Origin: Cellulosimicrobium cellulans
GTDB taxonomy: Bacteria > Actinomycetota > Actinomycetes > Actinomycetales > Cellulomonadaceae
NCBI RefSeq assembly: GCF_016921195.1
Contig: NZ_JAFGYF010000001.1
Coordinates: forward strand, 496,001 to 560,000
Length of the DNA: 64,000 bases
Direction: 5' to 3'
The notes below the pieces were generated by a model. That model did not search any database and was not told the DNA's origin. It saw only the letters and a list, made by a program, of their open reading frames with translations. A program made the position numbers and the translations under genes. This document shows positions 1 to 9,448 of the stretch, piece by piece. Numbering within the stretch: the stretch's first letter is position 1; each line of letters opens with the position of its first letter.

Positions 1-2
1 AC

Positions 3-928
<926 letters not shown>

Positions 929-932
<4 letters not shown>

Positions 933-1726
933 CCACCACGACCCTCCCGGGCGGAGCGCCCGCCGCGGCCCTCCCCGGGCCGCTGCGCCTCACCTGGTTG
1001 CACCTCAAGTACCAGTTCCTCGAGACCGTGCGCGTGCCCGTCGCCGTGCTGGGCAACCTGCTGTTCCCCGCGCTCGCGATGTTCTTCTTCGTCGTGCCGC
1101 AGAAGGAGGTCGCCGGCAACCCCGTGGCTGCGACCATGGCCGTCGCGTCGCTCGGCCTGTTCGCGATCTGCTCGGCGAGCCTGTTCACGTACGGGCTCGG
1201 CGTCGCGGAGGACCGGCAGCTCCCGTTCGACCCGTTCGTGCGCTCGCTGCCCGCGGGCCCGGCGCCGCGCATGGCGGCGCGCGTGCTCAACGGCGGGATC
1301 TTCTCGCTGTTCGGCCTCGTGCCGCTCATCCTCATCGGCTGGTTGTTCACCGACGCGAGCGTGACCTGGGGCCAGCTCCTCGCGGGCGTCGGGACGGTGC
1401 TGCTCGTGTCCGTGCCGTTCGTGCTGCTGGGCATGGCGATCGGTTACTCGCTGTCCGCGAAGGCCGCGCTGCCGGTCGTGCAGGTGATCCTCTTCCCGCT
1501 CGCGTTCGCCGGCGGACTGTTCCTCCCGCCGTTCCTCTTCCCGGACTGGCTGGACGCGATCTCGATGGCCACCCCGACGCGCGCGGGTCGCGACCTGCTC
1601 GTCCAGGCGCTCACCGGCGAGCCCGCGTACGCGGGCGCGTGGTTCGTGCTCCTCGGCTGGACGGTGCTGTTCGCCGTCCTCGCCGTCGGCGCCTACCGTC
1701 GCGACGAGGGCCGCCGTTTCCGCTGA
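929..1726 (+). CDS. ABC-2 type exporter permease
   Basis: This 265-residue membrane subunit pairs with the ATPase just upstream (ATGA overlap). About six hydrophobic segments are visible: near residues 35-55, 67-90, 115-137, 145-170, 180-200 and 235-257. This is the usual layout for ABC-2 permeases of the DrrB type. The ATG at 929 is preferred because it is coupled to the upstream stop; the frame is open further upstream, but only inside the ATPase gene. Substrate unknown; drug or cell-envelope export is only a family-level guess. A strong hairpin begins 12 nt after the stop. Confidence 0.9.
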
Positions 1727-1738
1727 CCCACCGGTGCC

Positions 1739-1813
1739 GAGCACGACGTCGCTGTCGCTACCCGCGGGACGACAGCAACGTCGTGCTCGACCGTGCGCAG
1801 GGTCGTGCTCGAC
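1739..1813 (-). repeat. 3'-UTR modular hairpin element, copy A
   Basis: Read on the minus strand, the element begins 18 nt after the oxidoreductase stop codon with GTCGAGCACGACCCTG (1813-1798). A 9-nt spacer follows, then a hairpin with 19-nt arms (1788-1770 and 1757-1739, one C/A mismatch) and a 12-nt loop. The hairpin also lies 12 nt after the stop of the convergent ABC permease, so it can act as a terminator in both directions. No T-run follows, as is common in high-GC actinobacteria. Copies B (27873-27949) and C (31019-31088) share the module and spacer length but have different hairpin arms. Confidence 0.8.
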
Positions 1814-1831
1814 GGCGAGGGCGCGGCCTCG

Positions 1832-2701
1832 TCAGCGCGCGCGTGCCGCGGCCCGGCGCGCGCCAGGCGCCGCGTCGCTCGCGGGCGGGAAGCGGTCCGC
1901 GAGGAACTGCTCCCAGGTCCCGCGGCTCACCGTCGCGGGCCCGACGGCGGGACCCTGCACGAGGTTCGCGCCGTCCCGGTACGCCGCGCCCGCCGCGCCG
2001 GGCACGGGGACCTGGACCACGAGGCGGCGCCGCCCGGTCGCGCGGAGGTAGTCGCGGACGAGGTCGGCCATCCGGTAGGTCCCGGGCCCGCCGAGGTCGT
2101 CGACGAGCCCCGCGGGCGAGCCGAGTGCGAGGTCGACGAGCCGGTCCGCGACGTCGTCGGCGGCGACGGGCTGGAACCGCACGCCGCGGAAGACGGGCAC
2201 GACGGGCAGCTTGGCGAGCGGCTCGGTCAGCGCGAGCACGAAGTCGTGGAACTGGGTCGCGCGCAGCGTCGTCCACGGCAGCCCCGACGACGCGACCACA
2301 CGCTCGGCCCCGAGCTTGGCGGCGAAGTAGCCGAACATCGCGTGGTCGACCCGGCTCACGACGGGCACGCGGTCCGCGCCGACCACGGAGATCAGCACGA
2401 CGTGCGGCCGCCCACCCGTCCGCGCGACGGCGTCCACGAGCGTGCGCGTCTTCTCCTCGTCGCCGGTCGTGGAGCCCGCGCAGTGGACGATCGTCGCGAC
2501 GCCCGCCACCGCGGCCTCGACGCCCTCACCGGTCGAGAGGTCGGCCGTGACGTGCTCGACGAGCGGGTCGCGCACGGCGCCCTCGGGCTCGGGGGCGTGG
2601 CGGCTCAGCACGCGCACGGGGAGTCCGGCGTCGCGCAGTCGCGCGACGACACGGCGTCCGAGCGTGCCGGTCCCGCCGGTCACCAGCAGGGGAGCGGTCA
2701 T
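1832..2701 (-). CDS. NAD(P)-binding atypical short-chain dehydrogenase (NmrA-like)
   Basis: This is a 289-residue soluble Rossmann-fold protein. The N-terminal motif TGGTGTLGRRVV binds the dinucleotide, and VRVLSRH at the end of strand 2 suggests NADP. The protein resembles NmrA-like or epimerase-type atypical SDRs; substrate unknown. The ATG at 2701 is chosen because GAGGAGAAGGAG sits just upstream; a longer frame to 2725 would place that ribosome site inside the gene. It is transcribed divergently from an ECF41-type sigma factor. In that family the neighbouring gene is typically a carboxymuconolactone decarboxylase, oxidoreductase or epimerase and is the main regulatory target, so this gene is probably the sigma factor's target. 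Confidence 0.85.
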   Translation of the reverse strand: MTAPLLVTGGTGTLGRRVVARLRDAGLPVRVLSRHAPEPEGAVRDPLVEHVTADLSTGEGVEAAVAGVATIVHCAGSTTGDEEKTRTLVDAVARTGGRPHVVLISVVGADRVPVVSRVDHAMFGYFAAKLGAERVVASSGLPWTTLRATQFHDFVLALTEPLAKLPVVPVFRGVRFQPVAADDVADRLVDLALGSPAGLVDDLGGPGTYRMADLVRDYLRATGRRRLVVQVPVPGAAGAAYRDGANLVQGPAVGPATVSRGTWEQFLADRFPPASDAAPGARRAAARAR

Positions 2702-2802
2702 GATGGTCTCCTTCTCCTCGTCCACGTGCCGGGGCCTCCGGTCACGTCCGCGGGGTGCCGCGGGTCTACCGGAGTGACACCGCCGACGAGAGGAACGTGA
2801 CC

Positions 2803-3702
2803 GTGGACGAGAACTGGCTGACCGACCGCTTCGAGGAGCAGCGTCCGCGGCTGCGCGGGGTGGCGTACCGGATGCTCGGCTCCGCGAGCGAGGCGGACGA
2901 CGCCGTGCAGGAGGCGTGGCTGCGCCTGCACCGCAGCGGCGCCGACGACGTCGAGAACCTGCAGGCGTGGCTCACGACCGTCGTGGCCCGCGTGTGCCTC
3001 AACATGCTGCGATCACGCGACCGACGGCGCGAGGCGCCCCTCGACGACGCGCCCGACGCCGTGCCGCACGGCGGGGACCCGCTCCTCGCCCCGAGCGCCG
3101 GCGTCGACCCGGAGCAGGAGGCCGTGCTCGCCGACTCGGTCGGGCTGGCGCTGCTCGTCGTCCTCGACTCCCTGGCACCGGCCGAGCGCCTCGCCTTCGT
3201 GCTGCACGACATGTTCGACCTGCCGTTCGACGAGATCGCGCCCGTGGTCGGCCGCACGACGGAGGCGACGCGCCAGCTCGCGAGCCGCGCACGGCGCCGG
3301 GTCCGGGGCAGCGAGCCCCCGCGCGACGCGGACCTCGCTCGGCGTCGGCGCGTCGTGGAGGCGTACCTGGCCGCGACCCGCGCGGGAGACTTCGAGGGCC
3401 TCGTCGCGGTGCTCGCGCCCGAGGTCGTGCTGCGGGCGGACGCCGGCGCCCTGCCGTCCGGCCGGCCCGTCGAGATCCGGGGCTCGCGCGACGTCGCGCT
3501 GGGTGCGCTCGCCTCGGCCGAGCGCGCACGGCTCACCGAGGTCGCGCTCGTGGACGGCGAGCCGGGGCTCGTCATGCTCCACGAGGGCCGCCTGGCGGTC
3601 GTGCTGCGCCTCCGGGTCGTCGACGGGCTCGTCACCGAGATCGACGTCGTCGGCGACCCGGACCGGCTCGACCGGCTCGACCTCGCGCTGCTCGACGCCT
3701 GA
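2803..3702 (+). CDS. ECF41-type RNA polymerase sigma factor with C-terminal SnoaL-like domain
   Basis: This 299-residue alternative sigma factor has region 2 near residues 10-75 (VAYRMLGSASEADDAVQEAW) and region 4 near 115-175 (LPFDEIAPVVGRTTEATRQL). A SnoaL/NTF2-like extension of about 110 residues fills the rest. That extension is the hallmark of the ECF41/SigJ group, where it replaces a separate anti-sigma factor and tunes activity. The terminal VGDPDRLDRL resembles the group's conserved NPDKL motif. The GTG at 2803 is preferred because GAGAGGA lies 9 nt upstream; an in-frame upstream start (2755) lacks such a site. The divergent oxidoreductase is the expected target. Confidence 0.88.
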   Translation: MDENWLTDRFEEQRPRLRGVAYRMLGSASEADDAVQEAWLRLHRSGADDVENLQAWLTTVVARVCLNMLRSRDRRREAPLDDAPDAVPHGGDPLLAPSAGVDPEQEAVLADSVGLALLVVLDSLAPAERLAFVLHDMFDLPFDEIAPVVGRTTEATRQLASRARRRVRGSEPPRDADLARRRRVVEAYLAATRAGDFEGLVAVLAPEVVLRADAGALPSGRPVEIRGSRDVALGALASAERARLTEVALVDGEPGLVMLHEGRLAVVLRLRVVDGLVTEIDVVGDPDRLDRLDLALLDA

Positions 3703-3718
3703 CCGGCGGCACGGCGGC

Positions 3719-6328
3719 TCAGCCGGCGCGGCGCAGGCGGAGCGAGTTGCCGACGACGAGCACCGAGCTCGCGGCCATCGCCGCGCCCGCGATCATCGGG
3801 TTGAGCAGGCCGGCCGCCGCGAGCGGGATCGCCGCGACGTTGTACGCGAACGCCCAGAACAGGTTCTGCTGGATCACGCGCAGCGTCCGGCGCGACAGCC
3901 GGATCGCCGTCGCGGCGCTGCGCAGGTCGCCGCGGACGAGCGTGAGGTCGCTCGCCTCGATCGCGACGTCCGTCCCGGTCCCCATCGCGAGCCCGAGGTC
4001 GGCCGTCGCGAGCGCGGCGGCGTCGTTCACGCCGTCCCCGACCATCGCGACGACGCGCCCCTCGCGCCGGAGCCGCGCGACGACGTCGACCTTCTGGTCG
4101 GGGAGCACGCGCGCGACCACGTCCGTCCCCGCGATCCCGACGGCGCGCGCCACCTCCCGGGCCGCGCCCTCGCCGTCGCCCGTGAGCAGGTAGGGCCGCA
4201 GACCGAGGTCCTTCAGCTCGGCGACCGCCTGGGCCGACGTCGGTCGCACCGGGTCGCGCAGCAGGAGCACCGCGCGCGCCCGGCCGTCCCACGCGACGAC
4301 GACGGCGCTCGCCCCCGTCGCCTCGGCGGCGGCGAACGCGTCGTCGAGCCCGGGGTCGCTCGCGACACCCTCGCGCCCGAGCCACGACGGCTGCCCGACG
4401 AGCACGCGCCGGGCGCTGAGGCCTCCGCCCTCGCCGAGCGAGAGGCCGGAGTGCGCGGTGCGGACGACGGCCTCGACACCGCCGCCCGGGACGCTGCGGA
4501 AGTCGAACGCCTGGAGCGAGCCGACCGCGACGCCGTCGGCCCCCACCGGCGCGTCCTCGTCGGTCGACGCCGGGACGGCGGCCACGTCCGGGGCGGCCGC
4601 CGCGATCGCCCGGGCGATCGGGTGCTCGCTGAGCGCCTCGACGGCACCCGCGTAGCGCAGGGCGTCGCGCGCGTCGTCGACCTCTCGGCGAGAGCTGTCA
4701 GCACCTCGCGGCGGGGCGCCCCTCTCGGCCGACAGGTCGGCGAGCGGGACGGTGCCCGACGCCGTCACGACCGCCTCGAGCGCCATCGCGCCCTGGGTGA
4801 CGGTCCCCGTCTTGTCGAGCACGACCGTGTCCACCCGCCGCGTCGACTCGAGGATCTCCGGGCCCTTGACGAGCACGCCGAGCTGCGCGCCGCGGCCCGT
4901 GCCGACGAGCAGGGCCGTCGGCGTCGCCAGACCCAGCGCGCAGGGGCACGCGATGATGAGCACCGCGACGGCGGCCGTGAACGCGAGCTGCGCGCCCGCC
5001 CCGGCGAGCAGCCAGCCGACGAGCGTCGCGACCGCGAGCGCCAGGACGACCGGCACGAACACCGCCGAGACCCGGTCCGCGAGCCGTTGCACCGGCGCCT
5101 TGCCCGTCTGCGCCTGCGTCACGAGCCGCCCGAGCTGCGCGAGCGTCGTCTCCTCGCCCACGCGCGTCGCGCGGACCAGCAGCGCGCCCGCCGCGTTGAC
5201 CGTCGCGCCCGTCACGTCGTCGCCCGGGCCGACGTCCACCGGCACCGGCTCGCCCGTGAGCAGCGACGTGTCGACCGCGCTCGCCCCCTCCAGCACCACG
5301 CCGTCCGTCGCGACCTTCTCGCCCGGCCGCACGACGAACACGTCACCCACCGCGAGGTCCGCGACCGGGACGCGCTCGGTGACCCGTGCGCCGTCGGCCC
5401 CCGTGCGCGGAGAACCGTCCGGCCCGAGCACCACGCGCTCCGCGTCCTTCGCGCCCAGCTCGAGCAGCGACCGCAGCGCGTCGCCCGCGCGGCGCTTCGA
5501 GCGGTGCTCCGCGTACCGGCCGGCGAGCAGGAACGTCGTGACGACGGCCGCGACCTCGAAGTACAGCTCGGGCGTCCCACCCGAACCAGCACCGTGGTCG
5601 CGGGACGGGACGAGCGTCGGCTGCATCCGCATCCCGAGTTCGCCCGCGCCGCCGAGCAGCAGCGCCCACAACGACCACAGCGTCGCCGCGACCACGCCGA
5701 GAGAGACGAGCGTGTCCATCGTCGACGCCCCGTGCCGTGCGGCCCGGAACGCCGCCGCGTGGAACGGCCACGCGCCCCACGTGACGACCGGCAGCGCGAG
5801 CGCCGCGACGACCCACTGCCACCCCGTGAGCTGCAGCGCCGGGACCATCGAGACCGCGACCACCGGGACCGTCAGCACCGCCGCGACCCGGAGTCGTCGT
5901 GCCAGGACGACGTCCGACGCCGTCCCGGCGGGCGCCACGGCCGCCTCGCCCTGGCCCGCCGAGGTAGAGCCCTGGTCCGCCGAGGTAGAGCCCTGGCCCG
6001 CCGAGGTAGAGCTCTGGTGGCGGGCGCCGGCGGTCGGGGGCGTCGGGGTGCGGCGGGTGGTGACCCGGGCGGTGTAACCGGCCTTCTCGACCGCGGCGAC
6101 GAGGTCGGCGTCGGTGACGTCGGACGCGAGGACGACGTGCGCGCTCTCGAGCGGGAGGTTGACGGTGGCGGTGACGCCGTCCACGCGGTTGAGCCGCTTC
6201 TCGACGCGCGCGACGCACGAGGCGCACGTCATGCCCTCGATCGCGAGGTCGACCTCGGCGAACGGTCGACCGTCGGCGTCGCCCGCCGGGAGGGCGGTCG
6301 TCGGGGTGGGCGTGGGCTGGGCGGTCAT
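3719..6328 (-). CDS. copA: Copper-exporting P1B-type ATPase
   Basis: This 869-residue membrane pump exports Cu(I) from the cytoplasm. The N-terminal HMA domain has the ligand pair GMTCASC (Cys35, Cys38). The membrane core carries the transport motif CPC ([13 protein letters not shown]). The actuator has LLTGEPVP, the phosphorylation site is DKTGT (near residue 505), the nucleotide domain has SEHPIA, and [13 protein letters not shown] marks the hinge. The last helices contain [10 protein letters not shown] and [14 protein letters not shown], typical of copper-specific P1B-1 pumps. The ATG at 6328 has GAGGAG 9 nt upstream. Between the HMA domain and the first helix (residues about 104-126) lie three in-frame copies of STSA(G/D)QG, encoded by a dispersed DNA repeat. 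It is the last gene of csoR-copZ-copA. Confidence 0.95.
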   Translation of the reverse strand: MTAQPTPTPTTALPAGDADGRPFAEVDLAIEGMTCASCVARVEKRLNRVDGVTATVNLPLESAHVVLASDVTDADLVAAVEKAGYTARVTTRRTPTPPTAGARHQSSTSAGQGSTSADQGSTSAGQGEAAVAPAGTASDVVLARRLRVAAVLTVPVVAVSMVPALQLTGWQWVVAALALPVVTWGAWPFHAAAFRAARHGASTMDTLVSLGVVAATLWSLWALLLGGAGELGMRMQPTLVPSRDHGAGSGGTPELYFEVAAVVTTFLLAGRYAEHRSKRRAGDALRSLLELGAKDAERVVLGPDGSPRTGADGARVTERVPVADLAVGDVFVVRPGEKVATDGVVLEGASAVDTSLLTGEPVPVDVGPGDDVTGATVNAAGALLVRATRVGEETTLAQLGRLVTQAQTGKAPVQRLADRVSAVFVPVVLALAVATLVGWLLAGAGAQLAFTAAVAVLIIACPCALGLATPTALLVGTGRGAQLGVLVKGPEILESTRRVDTVVLDKTGTVTQGAMALEAVVTASGTVPLADLSAERGAPPRGADSSRREVDDARDALRYAGAVEALSEHPIARAIAAAAPDVAAVPASTDEDAPVGADGVAVGSLQAFDFRSVPGGGVEAVVRTAHSGLSLGEGGGLSARRVLVGQPSWLGREGVASDPGLDDAFAAAEATGASAVVVAWDGRARAVLLLRDPVRPTSAQAVAELKDLGLRPYLLTGDGEGAAREVARAVGIAGTDVVARVLPDQKVDVVARLRREGRVVAMVGDGVNDAAALATADLGLAMGTGTDVAIEASDLTLVRGDLRSAATAIRLSRRTLRVIQQNLFWAFAYNVAAIPLAAAGLLNPMIAGAAMAASSVLVVGNSLRLRRAG
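5950..6012 (-). repeat. Three 21-bp GAGGTAGA repeat units embedded in copA
   Basis: Three head-to-tail 21-bp units (5950-5970, 5971-5991, 5992-6012) differ only at single C/T positions. A partial fourth follows to about 6017. Each has the core CCGAGGTAGAGCCCTGG on the plus strand. Because the unit is seven codons long, it reads through in frame as [14 protein letters not shown] and STSAGQG in a flexible linker of CopA. The same unit occurs in hemD (12988-13044) and in a large array at 56877-57078. Confidence 0.9.
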
Positions 6329-6543
6329 GCGGGTGACTCCTCGACGGGTGCTCGGGCGGAGGTCACCGACGGCGGTCCGGGTGGCGGACGTCGCGGCGTG
6401 CGGGCCCGTGCCGGTGGGGACGGGCGGCGCCGGGCGCGTCGCGGTGGCGACGGTCAGGCCCGTGGGGTGATGCCCGACGGCGGTGGCGACCTCGTCCGGC
6501 CGAGGCACGCTCCGGCGTCGGGCACCGGGGCAGCGGACGTGCC

Positions 6544-6575
6544 GGCGCCGCACGGGCCCGGAGCCGTGCGGCGCC
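6544..6575 (-). terminator. Hairpin between copZ and copA
   Basis: A perfect 12-bp stem, GGCGCCGCACGG (6544-6555) with CCGTGCGGCGCC (6564-6575), closes an 8-nt loop. It lies 18 nt after the copZ stop, in the 264-bp gap before copA. It could end part of the csoR-copZ transcripts, or act as a processing or stability hairpin that lowers copA expression relative to copZ. I see no other gene or clear promoter in the rest of the gap. Confidence 0.6.
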
Positions 6576-6592
6576 GACAGGTCGCGACCGGG

Positions 6593-6979
6593 TCAGGCGC
6601 GGGGCGGGACCTGGAGGTCGTAGGTCTTCGTCGCCGGGGTGGCGTCGTCGCCCGTGGACGTGCCCGGCGCGGTGCCGCAGCCGCACGCGCACGAGTGCGC
6701 CTCCTGCTTCTCGGCGGCCTGCTCGGCGTACTGGGCGGCCAGGGCGTCCTGCTGGACCTCGAGCGAGGCGACCTCGTAGCCGGCCTCGTCCACGGCCTCG
6801 CGCAGCGCGGCCTCGTCGAGCGGGTCGTCGGAGAAGACCGTGACCTCGGACGCGCCGCCGACGCGCAGCTCGACGCTCACGTTCTCGACGCCGGCGACGG
6901 CCTCGAGGTCCTTGGTGACGTGCGCGACGCAGTTGCCGCAGGTCATGCCGGTGACGCCCAGGGTGGTGACGGTGCTCAT
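6593..6979 (-). CDS. copZ: Heavy-metal-associated domain copper chaperone with extra Cys/His cluster
   Basis: This 128-residue cytoplasmic protein has a full HMA fold at residues 3-72. Its Cu(I) ligand motif is GMTCGNC (Cys14, Cys17). It most likely hands copper to CopA and CsoR. It is longer than the usual 68-70 residue CopZ: a helical stretch of about 20 residues is followed by HSCACGCG (His95, Cys97, Cys99, Cys101), a second likely metal site, and a disordered tail. It lies 24 bp after csoR and shares its operators. Confidence 0.9.
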   Translation of the reverse strand: MSTVTTLGVTGMTCGNCVAHVTKDLEAVAGVENVSVELRVGGASEVTVFSDDPLDEAALREAVDEAGYEVASLEVQQDALAAQYAEQAAEKQEAHSCACGCGTAPGTSTGDDATPATKTYDLQVPPRA

Positions 6980-7003
6980 GGTGCTCCTCGGGGATGGGGT
7001 GGG

Positions 7004-7342
7004 TCAGCTGCGGACGAGGCGGGCGATGGCGTCGGCGGCCTCCTTGACCTTGGCCGCACCCTCCTGCTCGGACTGGCGGGCCGCGTCGACGACGCAGTGG
7101 CCGAGGTGGTCCTCGACGAGGCCGATGCTCACGGCCTGCAGCGCCTTCGTGACGGCGGAGACCTGCGTGAGGATGTCGATGCAGTAGACGTCCTCGTCGA
7201 TCATGCGCGCGATGCCGCGCACCTGGCCCTCGATGCGGCGCATGCGCTTGAGGTACGCCTCCTTGTCGGACGCGTAGCCGTGCGGACCGGTGTGGCCCGC
7301 GTGCTCGTGCTCGACGGCCGGGGCCTCGGTGATCTCGGTCAT
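7004..7342 (-). CDS. csoR: Copper-sensing repressor CsoR
   Basis: This 112-residue all-helical repressor of the DUF156 family leaves DNA when it binds Cu(I). The ligand triad is present with exactly the family spacing: Cys54, then His79 (25 residues later) and Cys83 (4 later), in VYCIDIL and DHLGHC. The His-rich head HEHAGHTGPHG may also bind metal. The ATG at 7342 follows GAGGAGGAGA; the frame runs further upstream, but through the operator region. Two inverted repeats of the CsoR type lie 59-97 bp upstream, so the operon is probably autoregulated and controls copZ and copA. Confidence 0.94.
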   Translation of the reverse strand: MTEITEAPAVEHEHAGHTGPHGYASDKEAYLKRMRRIEGQVRGIARMIDEDVYCIDILTQVSAVTKALQAVSIGLVEDHLGHCVVDAARQSEQEGAAKVKEAADAIARLVRS

Positions 7343-7400
7343 GCTCTCCTCCTCGTCCAGGGCGCGGCGCCGCGTCCGCGGCGGGTCGATCGCGTCTCGA

Positions 7401-7439
7401 TACCCCATCAGGGTACGCGATAGATACCCCGGGTGGGTA
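7401..7439 (-). promoter_or_regulatory. Tandem CsoR operators
   Basis: Two inverted repeats occur 24 bp apart: TACCCC-ATCA-GGGTA (7401-7415) and TACCCCGGGTGGGTA (7425-7439). This matches the TACCCC...GGGTA pattern known for CsoR boxes. They sit directly upstream of csoR, so they should repress csoR-copZ-copA until copper is in excess. The second box may also overlap the control region of the divergent gene at 7595. Confidence 0.85.
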
Positions 7440-7594
7440 CGCGAGCCACGCCCGCCCGGGCGGCCGCAGGCAGGGCGTGACACCTGTCATGCGTCGGGCG
7501 TGACGCGACCACGCGCTCCGGTGACGGGACGCACTGCCGGTGCGGCGTCCGCGACGGGAGGCTGGAGGCACCACCCACGAGAGGCGCACACCCC

Positions 7595-8077
7595 ATGTCC
7601 GACATCGTCACCGGGCTCCAGGAGCTCACCCAGGACCTCCCGCCCCTGCTGCGCTGGATCGGGGTCCTCGTCGCCGGCGCGATCCCCTACGTCGAGGCCG
7701 AGGGGGCCGCGGTCCTGGGGGTGGTCGCGGGGGTCAACCCCGTCGTCGCGATCCTCGCCGCCGTGGTCGGCAACGCGATCGCCCTGGCGGTCGTCGTCTG
7801 GCTCATCGGGGCCGCGCGCTCGGGCGTCACGCGCGGGCGCACCGCCGAGAGGTCACCCAAGCGGCAGCGGATGCGCCAGGTCTTCGACCGCTACGGCGTG
7901 CCGGGCGTCAGCCTCCTCGGGCCCCTGCTGCTGCCGAGCCACGTCACCGCGGCCGCGATGGTCGGGTTCGGCGCACCGCGCGCCCGGGTCTTCGCGTGGG
8001 GCGTCGTCGCGGTCACGGCGTGGGCCGTCGTGCTCGGCGTCCTGGTGTACCTCGGTGTGAGCGCGGCCGTCGCCTGA
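7595..8077 (+). CDS. Small multidrug-export-like membrane protein (COG2426 family)
   Basis: This 160-residue protein has hydrophobic segments near residues 18-35, 40-58, 60-75, 105-125 and 133-157. The re-entrant-like motif IPYVEAEGAAVLG and the basic loop SPKRQRMRQVFDRYG are typical of the COG2426 family, which is related to DedA and annotated as putative small multidrug export proteins. The actual function is not established. It is divergent from csoR across 252 bp that hold the CsoR boxes nearer to csoR. TGACA-CC-TGTCA (7478-7489) lies about 105 bp upstream. Confidence 0.75.
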   Translation: MSDIVTGLQELTQDLPPLLRWIGVLVAGAIPYVEAEGAAVLGVVAGVNPVVAILAAVVGNAIALAVVVWLIGAARSGVTRGRTAERSPKRQRMRQVFDRYGVPGVSLLGPLLLPSHVTAAAMVGFGAPRARVFAWGVVAVTAWAVVLGVLVYLGVSAAVA

Positions 8078-8195
8078 CGGCAGGCCGAGCCGTCCCGACG
8101 GCGGTCCACGGCCTGGTCGGGGCAGCCCGGGTCACGGTGCTGTCACGGCCCCATCACGATTCGGAGCTCGGCGCGCGAGGCCCCGGGCCCACCCC

Positions 8196-8201
8196 TAACC
8201 T
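8196..8201 (+). promoter_or_regulatory. TANNNT -10 element placed for a leaderless start
   Basis: TAACCT (8196-8201) is followed by 7 nt and the ATG at 8209. No Shine-Dalgarno sequence lies in between. This spacing is the signature of actinobacterial leaderless mRNAs, where transcription begins at or next to the start codon. Confidence 0.6.
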
Positions 8202-8208
8202 CCCAAGC

Positions 8209-9309
8209 ATGGGCAGGGGAGCGGGGGCAGGACGGGCGGTCCGCGCGGCGGCGGTCGCGCTCGCACTGGCGGGCGGGGCGGTCGTCGCGGCACCACCCGC
8301 CGTCGCGTGCGCGTGCGGCGGGCTCGTCGACGGACCCGCGTACGACACGTCGGTCTCGCAGGAGACGGCCGTGCTCCAGTGGGACGGGACGACGGAGACG
8401 ATGCTGGTGGAGCTCGACGCGCTGTCGAACGCGCCGGAGGTCGGGCTGCTGCTGCCGACCCCGGCGCCGGCCGAGGTCGCGCTCGCCGACCCGGAGGTGT
8501 TCCGCGAGCTCGACGACCTGACCCAGCCCCGCGCCGTCGTCTCCGACCACCGGTGGTGGCCCGAGCTGGGGTTCGGCGGGGCCGGTGCCGACGGGGCCGG
8601 CGCTGCGGGCGTCGCGGTGCTCGACGAGGTCCGGCTCGGCCCGCTCGACGTCACGACCCTCGGCGCGACCGACGCCGGTGCGCTCGGGGCGTGGCTCACG
8701 GAGCGGGAGTTCCAGCTCCCGGAGTCGGTCCGGTCCGCGCTGGCGCCGTACGTGAGCGAGGGCTGGTCGTTCGTCGCCGCCCGGCTGGCGCCGGAGGAGG
8801 CCGCCGCGTTCGACGGGACGCTGCAGCCCCTGCGCGTCACGTTCGCGAGCGCATCGCTCGTCTACCCCATGCGCATGTCCGCCGTCGCGGACGGCACCCA
8901 GAGCACACGGACGTACGTGCTGGCCGACCACCGCGTCGACCGCACCGACGCGACCGCCGCCGCGCAGGAGCCCACGGTCAGGTTCGCCGGTCGCGTCGAC
9001 CCGGCGTCGGTGAGCTCGGACGAGCTCGCCGCGCTCCTCGCCGCCGGCAGCTTCGTCACGTCGCACGAGCAGGTCTTCACCGACCCCGGGACGGAGATCG
9101 TCTCCGACTTCTCCTTCGAGCCGGCCGCCGCCGACGTCGCGTACACGCCCACCTACGCGGTCGTGGCCGACAAGCGGATCGGCCCGTTCTTCGCCGGCCC
9201 CGTCCTCGCCTTCTCGGGCGTGCTCGCGCTGGCGGCGCTCGTCATCTGGTCGGGCCGACGCCGCCGCGCACCCGCGCCGGCGCTCGCGCCACGGCCCGCC
9301 CGCGCCTGA
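8209..9309 (+). CDS. Exported DUF2330 family protein
   Basis: This 366-residue protein has a signal peptide (Arg-containing head, then an Ala/Leu/Val-rich core, residues about 1-32). Next comes CACGG, which opens the mature domain as in DUF2330 proteins. The extracellular domain runs to about residue 320. A membrane segment (PVLAFSGVLALAALVIW) and a basic tail (SGRRRR) anchor the C-terminus. The Cys pair in CACGG may form a disulfide. No catalytic motif is recognised and the function of the family is unknown. The ATG is chosen for its placement 7 nt after a -10 element. Confidence 0.8.
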   Translation: MGRGAGAGRAVRAAAVALALAGGAVVAAPPAVACACGGLVDGPAYDTSVSQETAVLQWDGTTETMLVELDALSNAPEVGLLLPTPAPAEVALADPEVFRELDDLTQPRAVVSDHRWWPELGFGGAGADGAGAAGVAVLDEVRLGPLDVTTLGATDAGALGAWLTEREFQLPESVRSALAPYVSEGWSFVAARLAPEEAAAFDGTLQPLRVTFASASLVYPMRMSAVADGTQSTRTYVLADHRVDRTDATAAAQEPTVRFAGRVDPASVSSDELAALLAAGSFVTSHEQVFTDPGTEIVSDFSFEPAAADVAYTPTYAVVADKRIGPFFAGPVLAFSGVLALAALVIWSGRRRRAPAPALAPRPARA

Positions 9310-9448
9310 CCCTCGCCGCGAGCGGTCGGATCGCGCGGTTCGCCGCGACACGCAGGACCTGCGGGTGTTCCATGGAGGCGAAGCGGGAGGCGACACGGGC
9401 CCCGAGCCGCCGGTGAGCCGACCCGTCACCGAGCACGGGGGAGTGACC

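Noticed and set aside
3503-7423. A 1306-residue open frame on the plus strand across copA, copZ and csoR
   Set aside because: It is Arg/Asp-rich, has no motif, and runs antisense to three clearly recognised genes; long antisense frames are expected at this GC content.
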